Source of the DNA: an uncultured Chloroflexota bacterium
GTDB taxonomy: Bacteria > Chloroflexota > Dehalococcoidia > Lucifugimonadales > UBA1127
Direction of reading: 5' to 3'
Assembly (NCBI GenBank): GCA_913045315.1
Contig: CAJWQJ010000011.1
Location: 1 to 64,000 of the forward strand
DNA: 64,000 bases
A program made the translations under genes and the position numbers. Position 1 is the first letter of the stretch. Each line of letters opens with the position of its first letter. Of the stretch, positions 34,537-44,004 are shown piece by piece. Below the pieces are notes generated by a model, which was not told where the DNA came from, did no database searches, and saw only the letters and a list, made by a program, of their open reading frames with translations.

Positions 34537-36504
34537 TTATAATTTTTTTTGGTCATCAATGTCATTTGAGTACTTTGTTTTAGTTGGCAACAATGCAATA
34601 ACGGTTCCTAATATAAATATTGGACCGGAAACCCACATCCAAAAAACAAGTGGATTTATATGGATTCTAAACATGGCTTGATCATCTCTAAATTCACTAG
34701 CTATTAAATAAAAATCTTCAATTGGTGTTGATATTATACCAGCTCGTGCTGATGCCATATTAAAGCCTGGATAGAATACATAACCGGGTTCTAATTTACT
34801 GACAAAAGATCCGTTTTTATACAGATCAATAATTGCTTTAGTTTCTACGCTGTCTGAATTTGTAATAGTTTCATTTGAAATATATTGGATATTATATTCG
34901 CCTAATTTAGCTTGTTGACCTATGGATAAAGAAAAATCTTGTTGTAAGCTGAAAAAAGAAGAACCCGTAACCGAGAATGCTAGTATTACGACTCCGAAAT
35001 GGGCAATATACCCTCCGTATCTTGGTTTGTTAGATAAAAGCAGTTTAATAAATGCTATCGGAAAGATTTCATTATTTCTTTTTGATCGCACAATTGTTCC
35101 TGTAGCCCATTCTCTTAGAATTCCAGTAAGAACAAATGTGCAAGTAGAGAATGAAATAAGAGCAGCAATATTATTTATTTCTAGAATAATACAAATAATT
35201 AGAGTTACTATGCTAATTATTAATGGAGCTATAAACCTTTTCATGATTATCTTGTTATTAAGGTTTTTCCATGGTAATAATGGGCCAATTCCCATAAGCA
35301 CTACCAAGCTGAGGAAAATTGGTCCAGTTAGGGTATCATAGTATGGTTGACCAACAGTCACTACAACACCCTTAAATACATCGGATATTAATGGATAGAG
35401 GACCCCCCAAAGAGTAACGAATGCAATGAGAAGGAATAACAAATTATTTACCAAGAATGATGCTTCTCTTGAAAGGAAAGAATCAATTTGGGAGGCATCT
35501 TTAAGTTTTTTGTGTTTATTATAGAATAAAGTCAACGCTACAATCAGATTGAATCCGAGAAATATTAAGAAGATCCATCCCATCGTGGATTGACCAAAAG
35601 AATGCACTGAAGGTACTGGCCCTCCGCGATTCATAAACATTCCATACATTGCAAATCCCCATGCAAAAATTATGAGGGCAATGTTCCATGACTTGAACAT
35701 ATTTCTTCTTTGCTGAACTATTATAGAATGAATAAATGCAGTTAATGGTAACCAAGGTAGTAAACCTGCATTTTCCACAGGATCCCAAGCCCAGTAGCCT
35801 CCCCAGCCGAGAATTGTATATGCCCACCAAGAACCAAGCATCAATCCGATAGTTAAAATGCACCATATTATTAAACCCCAATAACGTGCAGCTATTAGCC
35901 ACTCATTACCTTGTTCTCCTGATAATAGCTGTCCAATTGCAAATGAAAATGGAATGCCAACTCCTATTAAGCCTGTCATAAGCATAGGTGGATGAAAAAA
36001 CATTCCAGGATGGGTAAGAAGAGGATTCATGCCCCGCCCATCAGCGGGTGTGATAGCTAGTTTCTCAAACGGATTAGCCATAGTGCTCATAACTACAATG
36101 TAAAACAACAATATGAACATAAGAGTTGCAGTTGTATATGGTAATCCTGGTTTGGCAAGATTCGGGCATTTCCAAATAGCGATAGAAGACAATACTGAAA
36201 AGACCCATGCTAAAAATAATAAAGATCCTGCATTCCCAGCATATAAAGCTACCCAAGTTAGTTTTGGGTCAAGACTAAGACTGCTATTATTGGCAACATA
36301 ACTCAGGCTAAAATCATGTGTTACAAATGCGTAGATTAAACATATTGTACTAATTGATAATATTAATGAGGTTATATATGAGGCATTTGTTGCACTTCGT
36401 GTTAATGCTGCAGACTGAAATTTTCCACCAGCAATACTTGAAATAATACTATAGAAGGCAAGTACACCTGCTAACATAAGAGTCATAAACCCTAAGTTGC
36501 CCAT
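34537..36504 (-). CDS. ccmF: Cytochrome c haem lyase subunit CcmF
   Basis: A polytopic membrane protein that attaches haem to apocytochrome c outside the membrane. The 655 residues have about 14 hydrophobic segments. The haem-handling WWD-type motif reads GWGGYWAWDPVENAGLLPWL in the middle, with conserved histidines nearby (LTHPGMFFHPP upstream, MNRGGPVPSVHSFG downstream). The ATG has AAGGA 5 bp upstream and overlaps the ccmH stop by one base. It is linked to the multihaem cytochromes of the act operon, its likely substrates. Confidence 0.93.
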   Translation of the reverse strand: MGNLGFMTLMLAGVLAFYSIISSIAGGKFQSAALTRSATNASYITSLILSISTICLIYAFVTHDFSLSYVANNSSLSLDPKLTWVALYAGNAGSLLFLAWVFSVLSSIAIWKCPNLAKPGLPYTTATLMFILLFYIVVMSTMANPFEKLAITPADGRGMNPLLTHPGMFFHPPMLMTGLIGVGIPFSFAIGQLLSGEQGNEWLIAARYWGLIIWCILTIGLMLGSWWAYTILGWGGYWAWDPVENAGLLPWLPLTAFIHSIIVQQRRNMFKSWNIALIIFAWGFAMYGMFMNRGGPVPSVHSFGQSTMGWIFLIFLGFNLIVALTLFYNKHKKLKDASQIDSFLSREASFLVNNLLFLLIAFVTLWGVLYPLISDVFKGVVVTVGQPYYDTLTGPIFLSLVVLMGIGPLLPWKNLNNKIIMKRFIAPLIISIVTLIICIILEINNIAALISFSTCTFVLTGILREWATGTIVRSKRNNEIFPIAFIKLLLSNKPRYGGYIAHFGVVILAFSVTGSSFFSLQQDFSLSIGQQAKLGEYNIQYISNETITNSDSVETKAIIDLYKNGSFVSKLEPGYVFYPGFNMASARAGIISTPIEDFYLIASEFRDDQAMFRIHINPLVFWMWVSGPIFILGTVIALLPTKTKYSNDIDDQKKL

Positions 36505-37043
36505 TATTCCTTCTCTTTCGTAATATCACTATTAAATTCATGGGTAGTTTTTTCAATAGCTTCTAAGCTTTCCTGAAATTCTTGACTTGACATAAAATCT
36601 TTTGAGATGTGTATTTGTTGATTATTAAATTTCAAAATTGTTTTTGATCGGATAAAAATAAATGTTAATGTTATTCCTACGAGAACTATTCCTATTGGTG
36701 TCCACCAAGCAAAAAGGTGAAATCCTTCTTTAGGAGGGGCAGCAAGAACACTCACCCCATACCTTTCAGTGAAGAAGTTCAATATTTCTTCATCTGATTG
36801 ACCTTTGTCTATCATTTCCCTTACTGCATATTTCATCTGTTTTGCTAATTCAACTTGAGATTGGTCAATTGTTTCACCAGGGCAGATAGGACAAATCAGA
36901 TTTTTATCGATGGCCTGGGCTCTCTGTTCATCAGTTTGTATAACTTGCGATGTTGAACAAGCCAAAGCAGCAAGTGAGACAAAGCAAAATGCAAGGAATA
37001 TAATTTTATGATACAAAGAATTTGATACTAAAAAAAAGTGCAA
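36504..37043 (-). CDS. ccmH: CcmH-type thiol oxidoreductase/lipoprotein for cytochrome c maturation
   Basis: A 179-residue periplasmic-facing protein. The signal or lipobox is LAALAC (Cys29), the redox motif is CPIC at 51-54 (LICPICPGETIDQS, where proteobacterial CcmH has LRCxxCQ), and a single C-terminal membrane helix lies near 110-132. It keeps apocytochrome CXXCH thiols reduced for haem attachment. The reading frame opens at a TTG. No strong Shine-Dalgarno supports it, so the start is uncertain by about ten residues. It is 35 bp after actE and overlaps ccmF by one base. Confidence 0.88.
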   Translation of the reverse strand: MHFFLVSNSLYHKIIFLAFCFVSLAALACSTSQVIQTDEQRAQAIDKNLICPICPGETIDQSQVELAKQMKYAVREMIDKGQSDEEILNFFTERYGVSVLAAPPKEGFHLFAWWTPIGIVLVGITLTFIFIRSKTILKFNNQQIHISKDFMSSQEFQESLEAIEKTTHEFNSDITKEKE

Positions 37044-37078
37044 TTTAAATTACTGCCTAAATTGTGTGGATTCTCGAA

Positions 37079-37639
37079 TTATTTTCCTTGGAGATTCCTC
37101 ACGTGGTTGATTATTAACCATCGCTCATCTTCAGTTAACAGTTGCCTGAACTTTGGCATTACATTGATGCCGTTAGCCAGAATGTCTGCTAGTTCTCCAT
37201 CCGTCTTATCTACTGTTGCTTGTTCAGTAAGATTAGGGGGTGCAATATATCCATAAAGTTTCAAGTATTCTCCGACCCTACCATCTCCTTGAGCTAGACT
37301 TCCGTGACACATAGAGCAGTTTATTCTATATAATTCAGCACCGACCACAGCATTTTCTTCAGTTTCGGAAACTGGATTTTTCAATGATGCGTATTCTTCT
37401 TTAGATCTTATGAGTTCACGACCGGTTGTGGGTACAGCTCCTTCAGGACTGTAAAGCCTTGGAGGTTCTTGTGATTTAATAGATTGCGTATAGTGCATTT
37501 CTGCAGCCCAGTCAATTGGAGCATTACTTCCTGATTTTGCTATACATCCTGTTGTTAATAATGAGATGCCAAGCAAAACTAATATTAATAGAAGTTTCGA
37601 GCGATTATTATATAAGTAGTCGTGAGTTCTTAAGTGCAT
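37079..37639 (-). CDS. actE: Monohaem cytochrome c lipoprotein, ActE-like subunit of alternative complex III
   Basis: A 186-residue lipoprotein: N-terminal hydrophobic stretch ending LLTTGC (lipidated Cys32), one haem site CSMCH at 108-112, and the likely distal Met161 in NVMPKF. It belongs to the class I cytochrome c fold. In alternative complex III ActE is the membrane-attached monohaem subunit that passes electrons toward the oxidase. It lies between the DUF3341 gene actD (5-bp gap) and ccmH, at the position expected in act operons. Confidence 0.88.
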   Translation of the reverse strand: MHLRTHDYLYNNRSKLLLILVLLGISLLTTGCIAKSGSNAPIDWAAEMHYTQSIKSQEPPRLYSPEGAVPTTGRELIRSKEEYASLKNPVSETEENAVVGAELYRINCSMCHGSLAQGDGRVGEYLKLYGYIAPPNLTEQATVDKTDGELADILANGINVMPKFRQLLTEDERWLIINHVRNLQGK

Positions 37640-37644
37640 GATAT

Positions 37645-38154
37645 CTAGGTTGCCTCCAAGTGCACATCAGCAGCATTAGCTTCTTTAAAAATGTTAGATA
37701 TTTTTTCTACATCATCTTCTGGTACATCGACTCCTATTCCTACATATCCCTCAGTAATTCTTGTATCGTATGGAGCAAGCTTTCCTGTTCTCGGTAATCT
37801 AGACTCAAATACAACACCAATGATTGTGAAAAGAATTGCTCCTAGCATTGTTCCTTCATAGCAGATTATGAACATTGAAGGTAATGCAAGAAGTGGCTTT
37901 CCGCCTGTTACTAATGGGTATGCCATTTGAGTACCAGCAGTAATAAGAATTGCAGCTGAAAAACCTAAACATGCACCAATGAAAGGAAATACATAAAGTC
38001 TATGATGAGAAGGTTTTTCTCCGAAAGCACCTTCTGGATATGGAGTACTGGTAAGAACTTCAAAATCCTCAATCCCATTGTCTTTTAGCGAGTCAGCAGC
38101 TGTAACTGCCTCATCAACTTCTTGGAAAACACCTAATATGCTTTTATTTGCCAT
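37645..38154 (-). CDS. actD: ActD-like (DUF3341) membrane subunit of alternative complex III
   Basis: A 169-residue protein with a soluble N-terminal domain (GVFQEVDEAVTAADSLKD, then DFEVLTSTPYP), two central membrane helices (about 55-80 and 95-118) and a soluble C-terminal domain with GIGVDVPEDD. This is the DUF3341/ActD arrangement. The frame extends to a GTG at 38166, but the ATG at 38154 is chosen because AGGGA lies 5-6 bp upstream. It sits between the second NrfD-like gene and actE. Confidence 0.88.
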   Translation of the reverse strand: MANKSILGVFQEVDEAVTAADSLKDNGIEDFEVLTSTPYPEGAFGEKPSHHRLYVFPFIGACLGFSAAILITAGTQMAYPLVTGGKPLLALPSMFIICYEGTMLGAILFTIIGVVFESRLPRTGKLAPYDTRITEGYVGIGVDVPEDDVEKISNIFKEANAADVHLEAT

Positions 38155-38171
38155 AATTTCCCTCACATTTA

Positions 38172-39548
38172 CTATTCTTCACGGAAAACAGCAGGAACAT
38201 TGACTTTCCCAATCCGGATGTGTTGTTCAAATGCTCTACCTTCCTTAACGTCATATATAGGGATTATAGGGAAGAATTTACAGAATGTTACTAATCCCAA
38301 AGTTACCAAAGCGAAACTGCCAATAACTAACATTACCTCAATCGGACTTGGAGCATAATGCCCCCAGGCGAAAGTAAGTGATTGTTTTTTTGCCAAACTA
38401 GGAATGATTAAAATATATCTCTCTAGCCACATTCCAATATTTACAAAAAGTGATGACCAAAACATCATCATGGGGCTTTGACGTACATTTTTCAAAAGCC
38501 AAAGAGGAATAGGCAAGACATACCCAGTAGCCATGAAGATAATGAATAACATATTTCCTGGCCATTCTCCCATTTGCGCGTATCTGAGTGCAATTTCAGC
38601 TGGTTCACCAGTGTAGAAGCCCATTGCAAAGTCAACAACGAGGAAATAGAACCATGCGGTTGCGACAACTACCATTAATCTCGCTAATGCATCAAAGTGT
38701 TCTGGTCTGATATATGATTCCCATCTGAAAACCCACCGTAATACGGCAAGGAAAGTTATAACTGATGCTACTCCTGAGTGAACTGCTCCAATAACAAAGT
38801 ACGGTGCGAATATAGTAGCATGCCAACCTTCGACAGCTATAGCTACAGCAAAGTCCCAAGAAACTATGCTATGGACAGATACGAAAACTGGTAAAATAAG
38901 AGCAGATAGTAATATTCCTGCTATTATTTGAAATTGCCATTGCCTAGCATTTCCTCGCCATCCAAGAGCAGCGAAAGTATAAACTTTATTCATAATGCCA
39001 GTTGTTCTGTCGCGTAATACTGCTATATCTGGTACTAATAAAATAAATACAAACATAATTGTTCCAGATAAGTAGGTGAAAATTGCACTAGGATCCCATA
39101 CAAAAGGGGATCGAATGTCTGGCCAAATGCCCCTTCCAAAGTCGTAAGGGAATACCCAGTAAAGTGTTCGCCATTGTCTTCCTGTATGAAGAACAGGATG
39201 AAGAGCAGCAGTTCCAAGTGCAAACATAGTAAGTACTTCAGCAGCACGAGTTGCTGGTCGGCGCCATTCCGCCTGAGCTAACCTCAAAATAGCAGATAGC
39301 ATAACTCCAGCGTGACTAATTCCAACCCAGAAAACGAAGTTGACTATGATAAAGCCCCACATGACAGGACGGTTTACACCATAGACACCTACACCTTTAA
39401 TGATTGCATATGCTAATGCACCACCAGCCATAGCAACTATTGCACCGCATACAGCGACAACTACAAAAAATCGTAGCTGAAGAGTGAGATTCGGACGCAG
39501 TAAGTCCCTATTTATCTCTCTTTCTGTCAGTTCTACTCTTTGTTGCAT
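38172..39548 (-). CDS. NrfD-like membrane subunit of alternative complex III (ActF/ActC type)
   Basis: A 458-residue integral membrane protein with about ten hydrophobic helices, of the NrfD/PsrC quinol-binding family. Conserved polar positions in membrane segments are typical (GISHAGVMLSAILRL near 76-90, HTGRQWR, and WEMYI/WESYIRPEHFD). It is the second of two NrfD-like genes, 22 bp downstream of the first. In the act scheme one is ActC and the other ActF. By order this is more likely ActF, but sequence comparison is needed to decide. Confidence 0.85.
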   Translation of the reverse strand: MQQRVELTEREINRDLLRPNLTLQLRFFVVVAVCGAIVAMAGGALAYAIIKGVGVYGVNRPVMWGFIIVNFVFWVGISHAGVMLSAILRLAQAEWRRPATRAAEVLTMFALGTAALHPVLHTGRQWRTLYWVFPYDFGRGIWPDIRSPFVWDPSAIFTYLSGTIMFVFILLVPDIAVLRDRTTGIMNKVYTFAALGWRGNARQWQFQIIAGILLSALILPVFVSVHSIVSWDFAVAIAVEGWHATIFAPYFVIGAVHSGVASVITFLAVLRWVFRWESYIRPEHFDALARLMVVVATAWFYFLVVDFAMGFYTGEPAEIALRYAQMGEWPGNMLFIIFMATGYVLPIPLWLLKNVRQSPMMMFWSSLFVNIGMWLERYILIIPSLAKKQSLTFAWGHYAPSPIEVMLVIGSFALVTLGLVTFCKFFPIIPIYDVKEGRAFEQHIRIGKVNVPAVFREE

Positions 39549-39570
39549 CGTTGCTCCTTAACTATGTAAA

Positions 39571-40968
39571 TTAATCTGGTTTTCCAATAACTTTTAATGG
39601 AAGCTTGTGTAAGTTTCTTACTGTTTGGTAAAGCATTCCTTCGCGAATTTCCCAAGTGCTAATAATAGGGATATATCTGATTGCAATTAAGTATAATAAT
39701 ATTGCTCCTGATACTAAGCCAGTAACCATTAGAACATCTGGAAGATCGGGCTTCATTATTGAATCAGGTACGTGATGTAAGGCATGTCCTTTTGCTCCGT
39801 CAGGGAGTGAGAATGAAGCCGTATATATACGTATACAATTAACTAATGAGCCTACAATTACCACGAAACCAACAAGTGATGGACCCCAATCACTCTTTCG
39901 TATCCGATTCCAAATTAGAAATATAAAAGGTATGAAGAAACTTAATACGATATTTAGTATGAAAAGTGGTCTATAAGCACCAAACCAGAAAAGTTGAATG
40001 ATGTTCATTTCGGTTTCGTTTTTCCCATACCAGTAGATAATGAATCCAGACCACCAGAAATAGGCCCAAAGTAATGAGAGAGCAAGTAATATTTTAGCAG
40101 CACTCCAGAATTGATTTATATGAATATAGTCTTTCAAATTACCAAATCTTCTGGCAATAAATGCTGTTACTAGCACTAAGCCCAATCCCGATTGCAATCC
40201 AGAAAGAGCATACCAAGTTGGATATATTGAGTCTCGCATGCCAGGGACAAGACTTTGACTGAAGTCAAAACTGACCATTGTGTGCGACCATATCAACGTT
40301 GCAAAATAAAGAGCACCAAGTACACCATGTGAAGCTCGTAAGCCTCTCCATTGTCGCTTTGAGCCTCTCCAGCCCAATGACAATTTTCCGTATAAGTTAG
40401 CACTTTTTCCATTTACGATATTTTTGTCTCGAATTGCTGCAAAATCAGGAATTGCAGCAGCCCATAATAAAGCTATTCCATTAACAACAAGACCTATCAT
40501 AAGTAATGCAAGCCAAATATGTGGTGCCCCAGGAGGCCAACCTTCCCTGTATTTATCAACAAACCAGAAAGTGTTTCTTCCATCTGCTTCTGGTAAAGCA
40601 AGAAGTAATGGGATCATAACAATTAATAGGAGAACTCCAACTAGAGCCCACAATTCAGCTATCCTGCTAATAGGTCTTCCCCAATGTCCTCGTGCTAACC
40701 TTGGAACGATAGCAAGCATTGGAGCTGACATGGCGAAAAGCATTACAAATCCAAAGGCTGCAGTTAAGTACGCCCAAGGAACGTAATCATCAAAACCATC
40801 CTGGACCTTTATGAAAAAACCAACAATACCTAGTAAAAATAGAAGACCTGTTATTCCTACTGCAAGACGATATTTACTGCCTAGTGTGGCAGACCATCCT
40901 AGCACCTCATTGTTAACTTCTGAGGGTGTTTTTACGGTTATTTCTACTACATGGTGGCTATTTGACAT
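39571..40968 (-). CDS. actC: NrfD-like membrane subunit of alternative complex III (ActC type)
   Basis: A 465-residue membrane protein with about ten hydrophobic helices, NrfD/PsrC family. It directly follows the iron-sulfur subunit gene, with TAATG overlapping by one base, the usual ActB-ActC order. ActC is expected to hold the quinol oxidation site next to the iron-sulfur subunit. It has the family stretches WAAAIPDFAAIRD, GWRGSKRQWRGL and a conserved TMVSFDFSQSLVPG segment. Confidence 0.86.
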   Translation of the reverse strand: MSNSHHVVEITVKTPSEVNNEVLGWSATLGSKYRLAVGITGLLFLLGIVGFFIKVQDGFDDYVPWAYLTAAFGFVMLFAMSAPMLAIVPRLARGHWGRPISRIAELWALVGVLLLIVMIPLLLALPEADGRNTFWFVDKYREGWPPGAPHIWLALLMIGLVVNGIALLWAAAIPDFAAIRDKNIVNGKSANLYGKLSLGWRGSKRQWRGLRASHGVLGALYFATLIWSHTMVSFDFSQSLVPGMRDSIYPTWYALSGLQSGLGLVLVTAFIARRFGNLKDYIHINQFWSAAKILLALSLLWAYFWWSGFIIYWYGKNETEMNIIQLFWFGAYRPLFILNIVLSFFIPFIFLIWNRIRKSDWGPSLVGFVVIVGSLVNCIRIYTASFSLPDGAKGHALHHVPDSIMKPDLPDVLMVTGLVSGAILLYLIAIRYIPIISTWEIREGMLYQTVRNLHKLPLKVIGKPD

Positions 40969-41735
40969 TAATGTTTACCATGTCCTTCCTCTGTTGCGTG
41001 TTTATCAACCTTTTTTAGGTAATATACACTTGGGAATGTGCCCACATGCTCCAGAACTTGATAGCTTCTTTCATCATTTTTCATTGCATGAACCTTACTA
41101 TCTTCGTCTTTAAGATCCCCAAATACTAGAGCATCAGTAGGGCAAGCTTGTACACATGCTGGATTGATGTCACCGTCAGCAAGTGGAATACCAGACTTGG
41201 CAGCATCCCGTCCTGCTCTTCGTATTCTTTGCACACAGAAGGTGCACTTTTCCATGATGCCTCTACTTCGGATACTCACGTCAGGGTTCAATTGGTTTCG
41301 AAGTGATTCTGGCCATACTGGTTCCCAATAATTGAAGAAACGAACGTTATAAGGGTCGTTGTTAGCACAAAAACGAGTACCAATACATCGATTGTAAACT
41401 TGTACGTTTAAACCTTCATTATTGTGATATGTTGCATATACAGGACATACCGGTTCACATGGTGCACTGTCACAGTGTTGACAGAACATGGGAATGAACC
41501 TTGCTTTGGCATTTGGGAATTCTCCTTCCCAGTAGCGCTCAATCCTTATCCATTGAACTGCACGCCTTTGAAGGAAGTCTCGATCATCGTTTATTCGAAC
41601 ATTGTTTTCTGACTGACATGCGACAACACATGCCTGGCAACCACTACAACGATCAATATCGACCACCATCCCATATTTTTTTTCAGTTCTTGTTTTAAGT
41701 ACCATTACTTCCTCTTCAGCTTCATCATGACTCAT
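40968..41735 (-). CDS. Iron-sulfur subunit (ferredoxin half of ActB) of alternative complex III
   Basis: A 255-residue poly-ferredoxin of the PsrB/NrfC type. Cysteines are 30, 33, 36, 40; 85, 88, 93, 97; 117, 123; 164, 167; 194, 198. The third motif reads CIGTRFCANNDPYNVR. Thr120 stands where a fourth cysteine could be, as expected for a [3Fe-4S] site, and Asp127 replaces the usual cysteine of CANNCP. In Rhodothermus and other act systems this domain is fused to the ActB molybdopterin-like domain. Here it is a separate gene, 13 bp after that domain's gene. Confidence 0.88.
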   Translation of the reverse strand: MSHDEAEEEVMVLKTRTEKKYGMVVDIDRCSGCQACVVACQSENNVRINDDRDFLQRRAVQWIRIERYWEGEFPNAKARFIPMFCQHCDSAPCEPVCPVYATYHNNEGLNVQVYNRCIGTRFCANNDPYNVRFFNYWEPVWPESLRNQLNPDVSIRSRGIMEKCTFCVQRIRRAGRDAAKSGIPLADGDINPACVQACPTDALVFGDLKDEDSKVHAMKNDERSYQVLEHVGTFPSVYYLKKVDKHATEEGHGKH

Positions 41736-41748
41736 TTCTACTATACCT

Positions 41749-43986
41749 TTAATGATTTGTAACTTGTACTACAGGAAATCCCGGTAGTGCTCGTGCTTCC
41801 ACAGCACCTTCACTCTTCGGTAAACGTTTTCTTGAACCGGTGGGTGTCAGACGAACTTTTGTAGCTCCCCAAGCCAATGCACCGGAATTCTTTTCTTCAA
41901 TTGGAGAAAGGATGGAAAGCACGTTCGATCCTCTATCTGTTGCATATCGACCATATCCCTTGTGTCCCTGTCCGATTGGAATGCTTAATACCTCAGGAGA
42001 AGTTGCAGGATGTATATATATTTTTGCATCTATTGAACCATGAGAAGATTCAATGGTAACTATATCTCCTTCTCTTAAACCAAGTTCGGAAGCCTTTGAT
42101 GGGTTAATTTCAACCCAAGTATCCCAAACTGCTGTAGATATTGGATCAGGAATTCCTTGAAGCCAAGGTAGGTGTGCTCCACTTCCTTCACCAATTCCCT
42201 GAGATTCAAATGGTAGAAGGTGGAAAGGATAGTTTTGTGATGAGCCAGAAAATTCAGGATCGCTAATAGCACCTAATTTGTTAATCACATCAGAGTTTAA
42301 GGAAAATTCTACACTTGCTTTGTTCTGAATGTCCCACCAGCCACCATTTTGAAGGAGACTAACCCAGAATAAATCAAAACTTCCATCGTCTTTCGTTACC
42401 AAGTTACCTCGATTTTCATTTAACGAAATTGATTGTAAAGTCTTAGCGTTTTCAATTACACCAGATTTTACTGAATCCCAGATGGGTTTTTTGCCTAGAC
42501 GATCAGTAATTGTAAGTAATACATCTCCGAAATCAGCTGAATTCGTTTCTGGCATCACTATGGGTTGTTGCACGCCAATTGTTTGGTATCCTGGGCCTGG
42601 TTTGCTCACATTTAAATTCCATGATTCCAATGAAGTATGATCTGGCAGTATTAGATCTGCTTGTGCAGTAGTTTCATCCATAAAAGTTGAGAAACTGACA
42701 ACATACGAGACAGATTCCAAAGCATTTTTAAAATTTAAGCTTTCAGGTAATCCATAAACTGGATTTGCATTATGTATAAGGGCAAGTTTAACCTGTCCAT
42801 TTTTCATTGCATTTGAAATATCTCCCCACTCAGATATGGTGGTAGTATTACTTTGAGTGATTAAGTCTGTTAAAGGTGCTTCAGGATTGAATTGAATTCC
42901 CCCTGACTTCCCAATATTACCAGCGAGTGCATTAAGAAGGTAAATAGCAGTAAGGTTTTCTTCACCGTTTGTATGTGCACCAGCTAGTCCAGCTCCGACA
43001 ATAATTGCAGGCGAATTATTTGTAATAGAGTGTGCTATATCTTTAATGTGCGAAAGGCTAATTCCTGTTTTTTGTTCTACATTCTCGATAAGACTTGAAC
43101 GAACGCTAGAAGTAAGAACCTTTGATACAGCTGAAGATGCCTCAGGATCTCCACTTCCTTCATCAATAATAATAGAAGCGATTGTCAGGGCAATTACACC
43201 TTCACTTCCAGGTTTATTGTAGAACCATTCATCAGCATTTGCTGCAGTTAGGGAAAGGCGAGGTTCAATATGTACTAATGTTCCTCTTTTGTCTCGAGAA
43301 TGTCCTTGTCTGAAATTCCCATATTGCCAACTATTAAAAACAGAGTTGCTCCATGTGCCTAAGAAATCTGCACCAAATGAAAGTATATAGTTCGAATTTT
43401 GAAAGTCGAAATTGGGTAGTTGATTTTGACCGAATACATTATTAATAGCAAGCATTAAGTTCGTGTTTTCAAGAGATTCAAAAATGTGATGATCAAGTTT
43501 GTGGTCTTTAGCAAACTGATTGACTACCTTATGTCTAATACTAGCGTCAGGACCAGTTATTATAGCTGCGTTCCCGGAAGCATTTTTGACTTGAGTTGAA
43601 AGTGTTTCTATTGCCTCGTCCCAAGTAATACTTTGGAAAGAGCCCCCTGTCTTTTTCATTGGTCCATTAATTCTGTCGGGGTGATAAAGTGATTGTAGCG
43701 ATGCTTCAGCCCGAGCGCTATGTTTGCCTCTGCTCGTTGGATGGGCAGGATTACCTTCAACTTTCTTGGCTCGTCCCTGCATGACTCTTACGAGAACGGA
43801 TTCGTATCCACTACTTGTATTTACGAAAGTTGCATAGTGGGCTTCTGTTCCTTCTACTAAATCTTCAGGTAAGTCATGGGGACTTTCAATAATGAACTCT
43901 TCTTCAGGAACTGCACACCCAGCAAAGAGTATGGCTCCTAAGCCCATTCCCGACATTTTTAATAATTTTCTTCTACTTAGATCCAT
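41749..43986 (-). CDS. Molybdopterin-oxidoreductase-like subunit without cofactor site (large half of ActB)
   Basis: A 745-residue protein with an N-terminal Tat signal (SRRKLLKMSGMGLGAILFAGC), giving export and possible lipidation at the Cys. The molybdopterin oxidoreductase fold follows, with NPAHPTSRGKHSARAEASLQSLY where catalytic relatives have a CxxC-type [4Fe-4S] site and GKxCARG. The cysteines are gone, so no cluster or molybdenum is expected, as known for ActB. A dinucleotide-binding-like C-terminal domain contains NPSKASELGLREGDIV. It is downstream of actA by 18 bp and upstream of the iron-sulfur half by 13 bp. Confidence 0.88.
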   Translation of the reverse strand: MDLSRRKLLKMSGMGLGAILFAGCAVPEEEFIIESPHDLPEDLVEGTEAHYATFVNTSSGYESVLVRVMQGRAKKVEGNPAHPTSRGKHSARAEASLQSLYHPDRINGPMKKTGGSFQSITWDEAIETLSTQVKNASGNAAIITGPDASIRHKVVNQFAKDHKLDHHIFESLENTNLMLAINNVFGQNQLPNFDFQNSNYILSFGADFLGTWSNSVFNSWQYGNFRQGHSRDKRGTLVHIEPRLSLTAANADEWFYNKPGSEGVIALTIASIIIDEGSGDPEASSAVSKVLTSSVRSSLIENVEQKTGISLSHIKDIAHSITNNSPAIIVGAGLAGAHTNGEENLTAIYLLNALAGNIGKSGGIQFNPEAPLTDLITQSNTTTISEWGDISNAMKNGQVKLALIHNANPVYGLPESLNFKNALESVSYVVSFSTFMDETTAQADLILPDHTSLESWNLNVSKPGPGYQTIGVQQPIVMPETNSADFGDVLLTITDRLGKKPIWDSVKSGVIENAKTLQSISLNENRGNLVTKDDGSFDLFWVSLLQNGGWWDIQNKASVEFSLNSDVINKLGAISDPEFSGSSQNYPFHLLPFESQGIGEGSGAHLPWLQGIPDPISTAVWDTWVEINPSKASELGLREGDIVTIESSHGSIDAKIYIHPATSPEVLSIPIGQGHKGYGRYATDRGSNVLSILSPIEEKNSGALAWGATKVRLTPTGSRKRLPKSEGAVEARALPGFPVVQVTNH

Positions 43987-44004
43987 ATAATTGAAATTCC
44001 TAAG

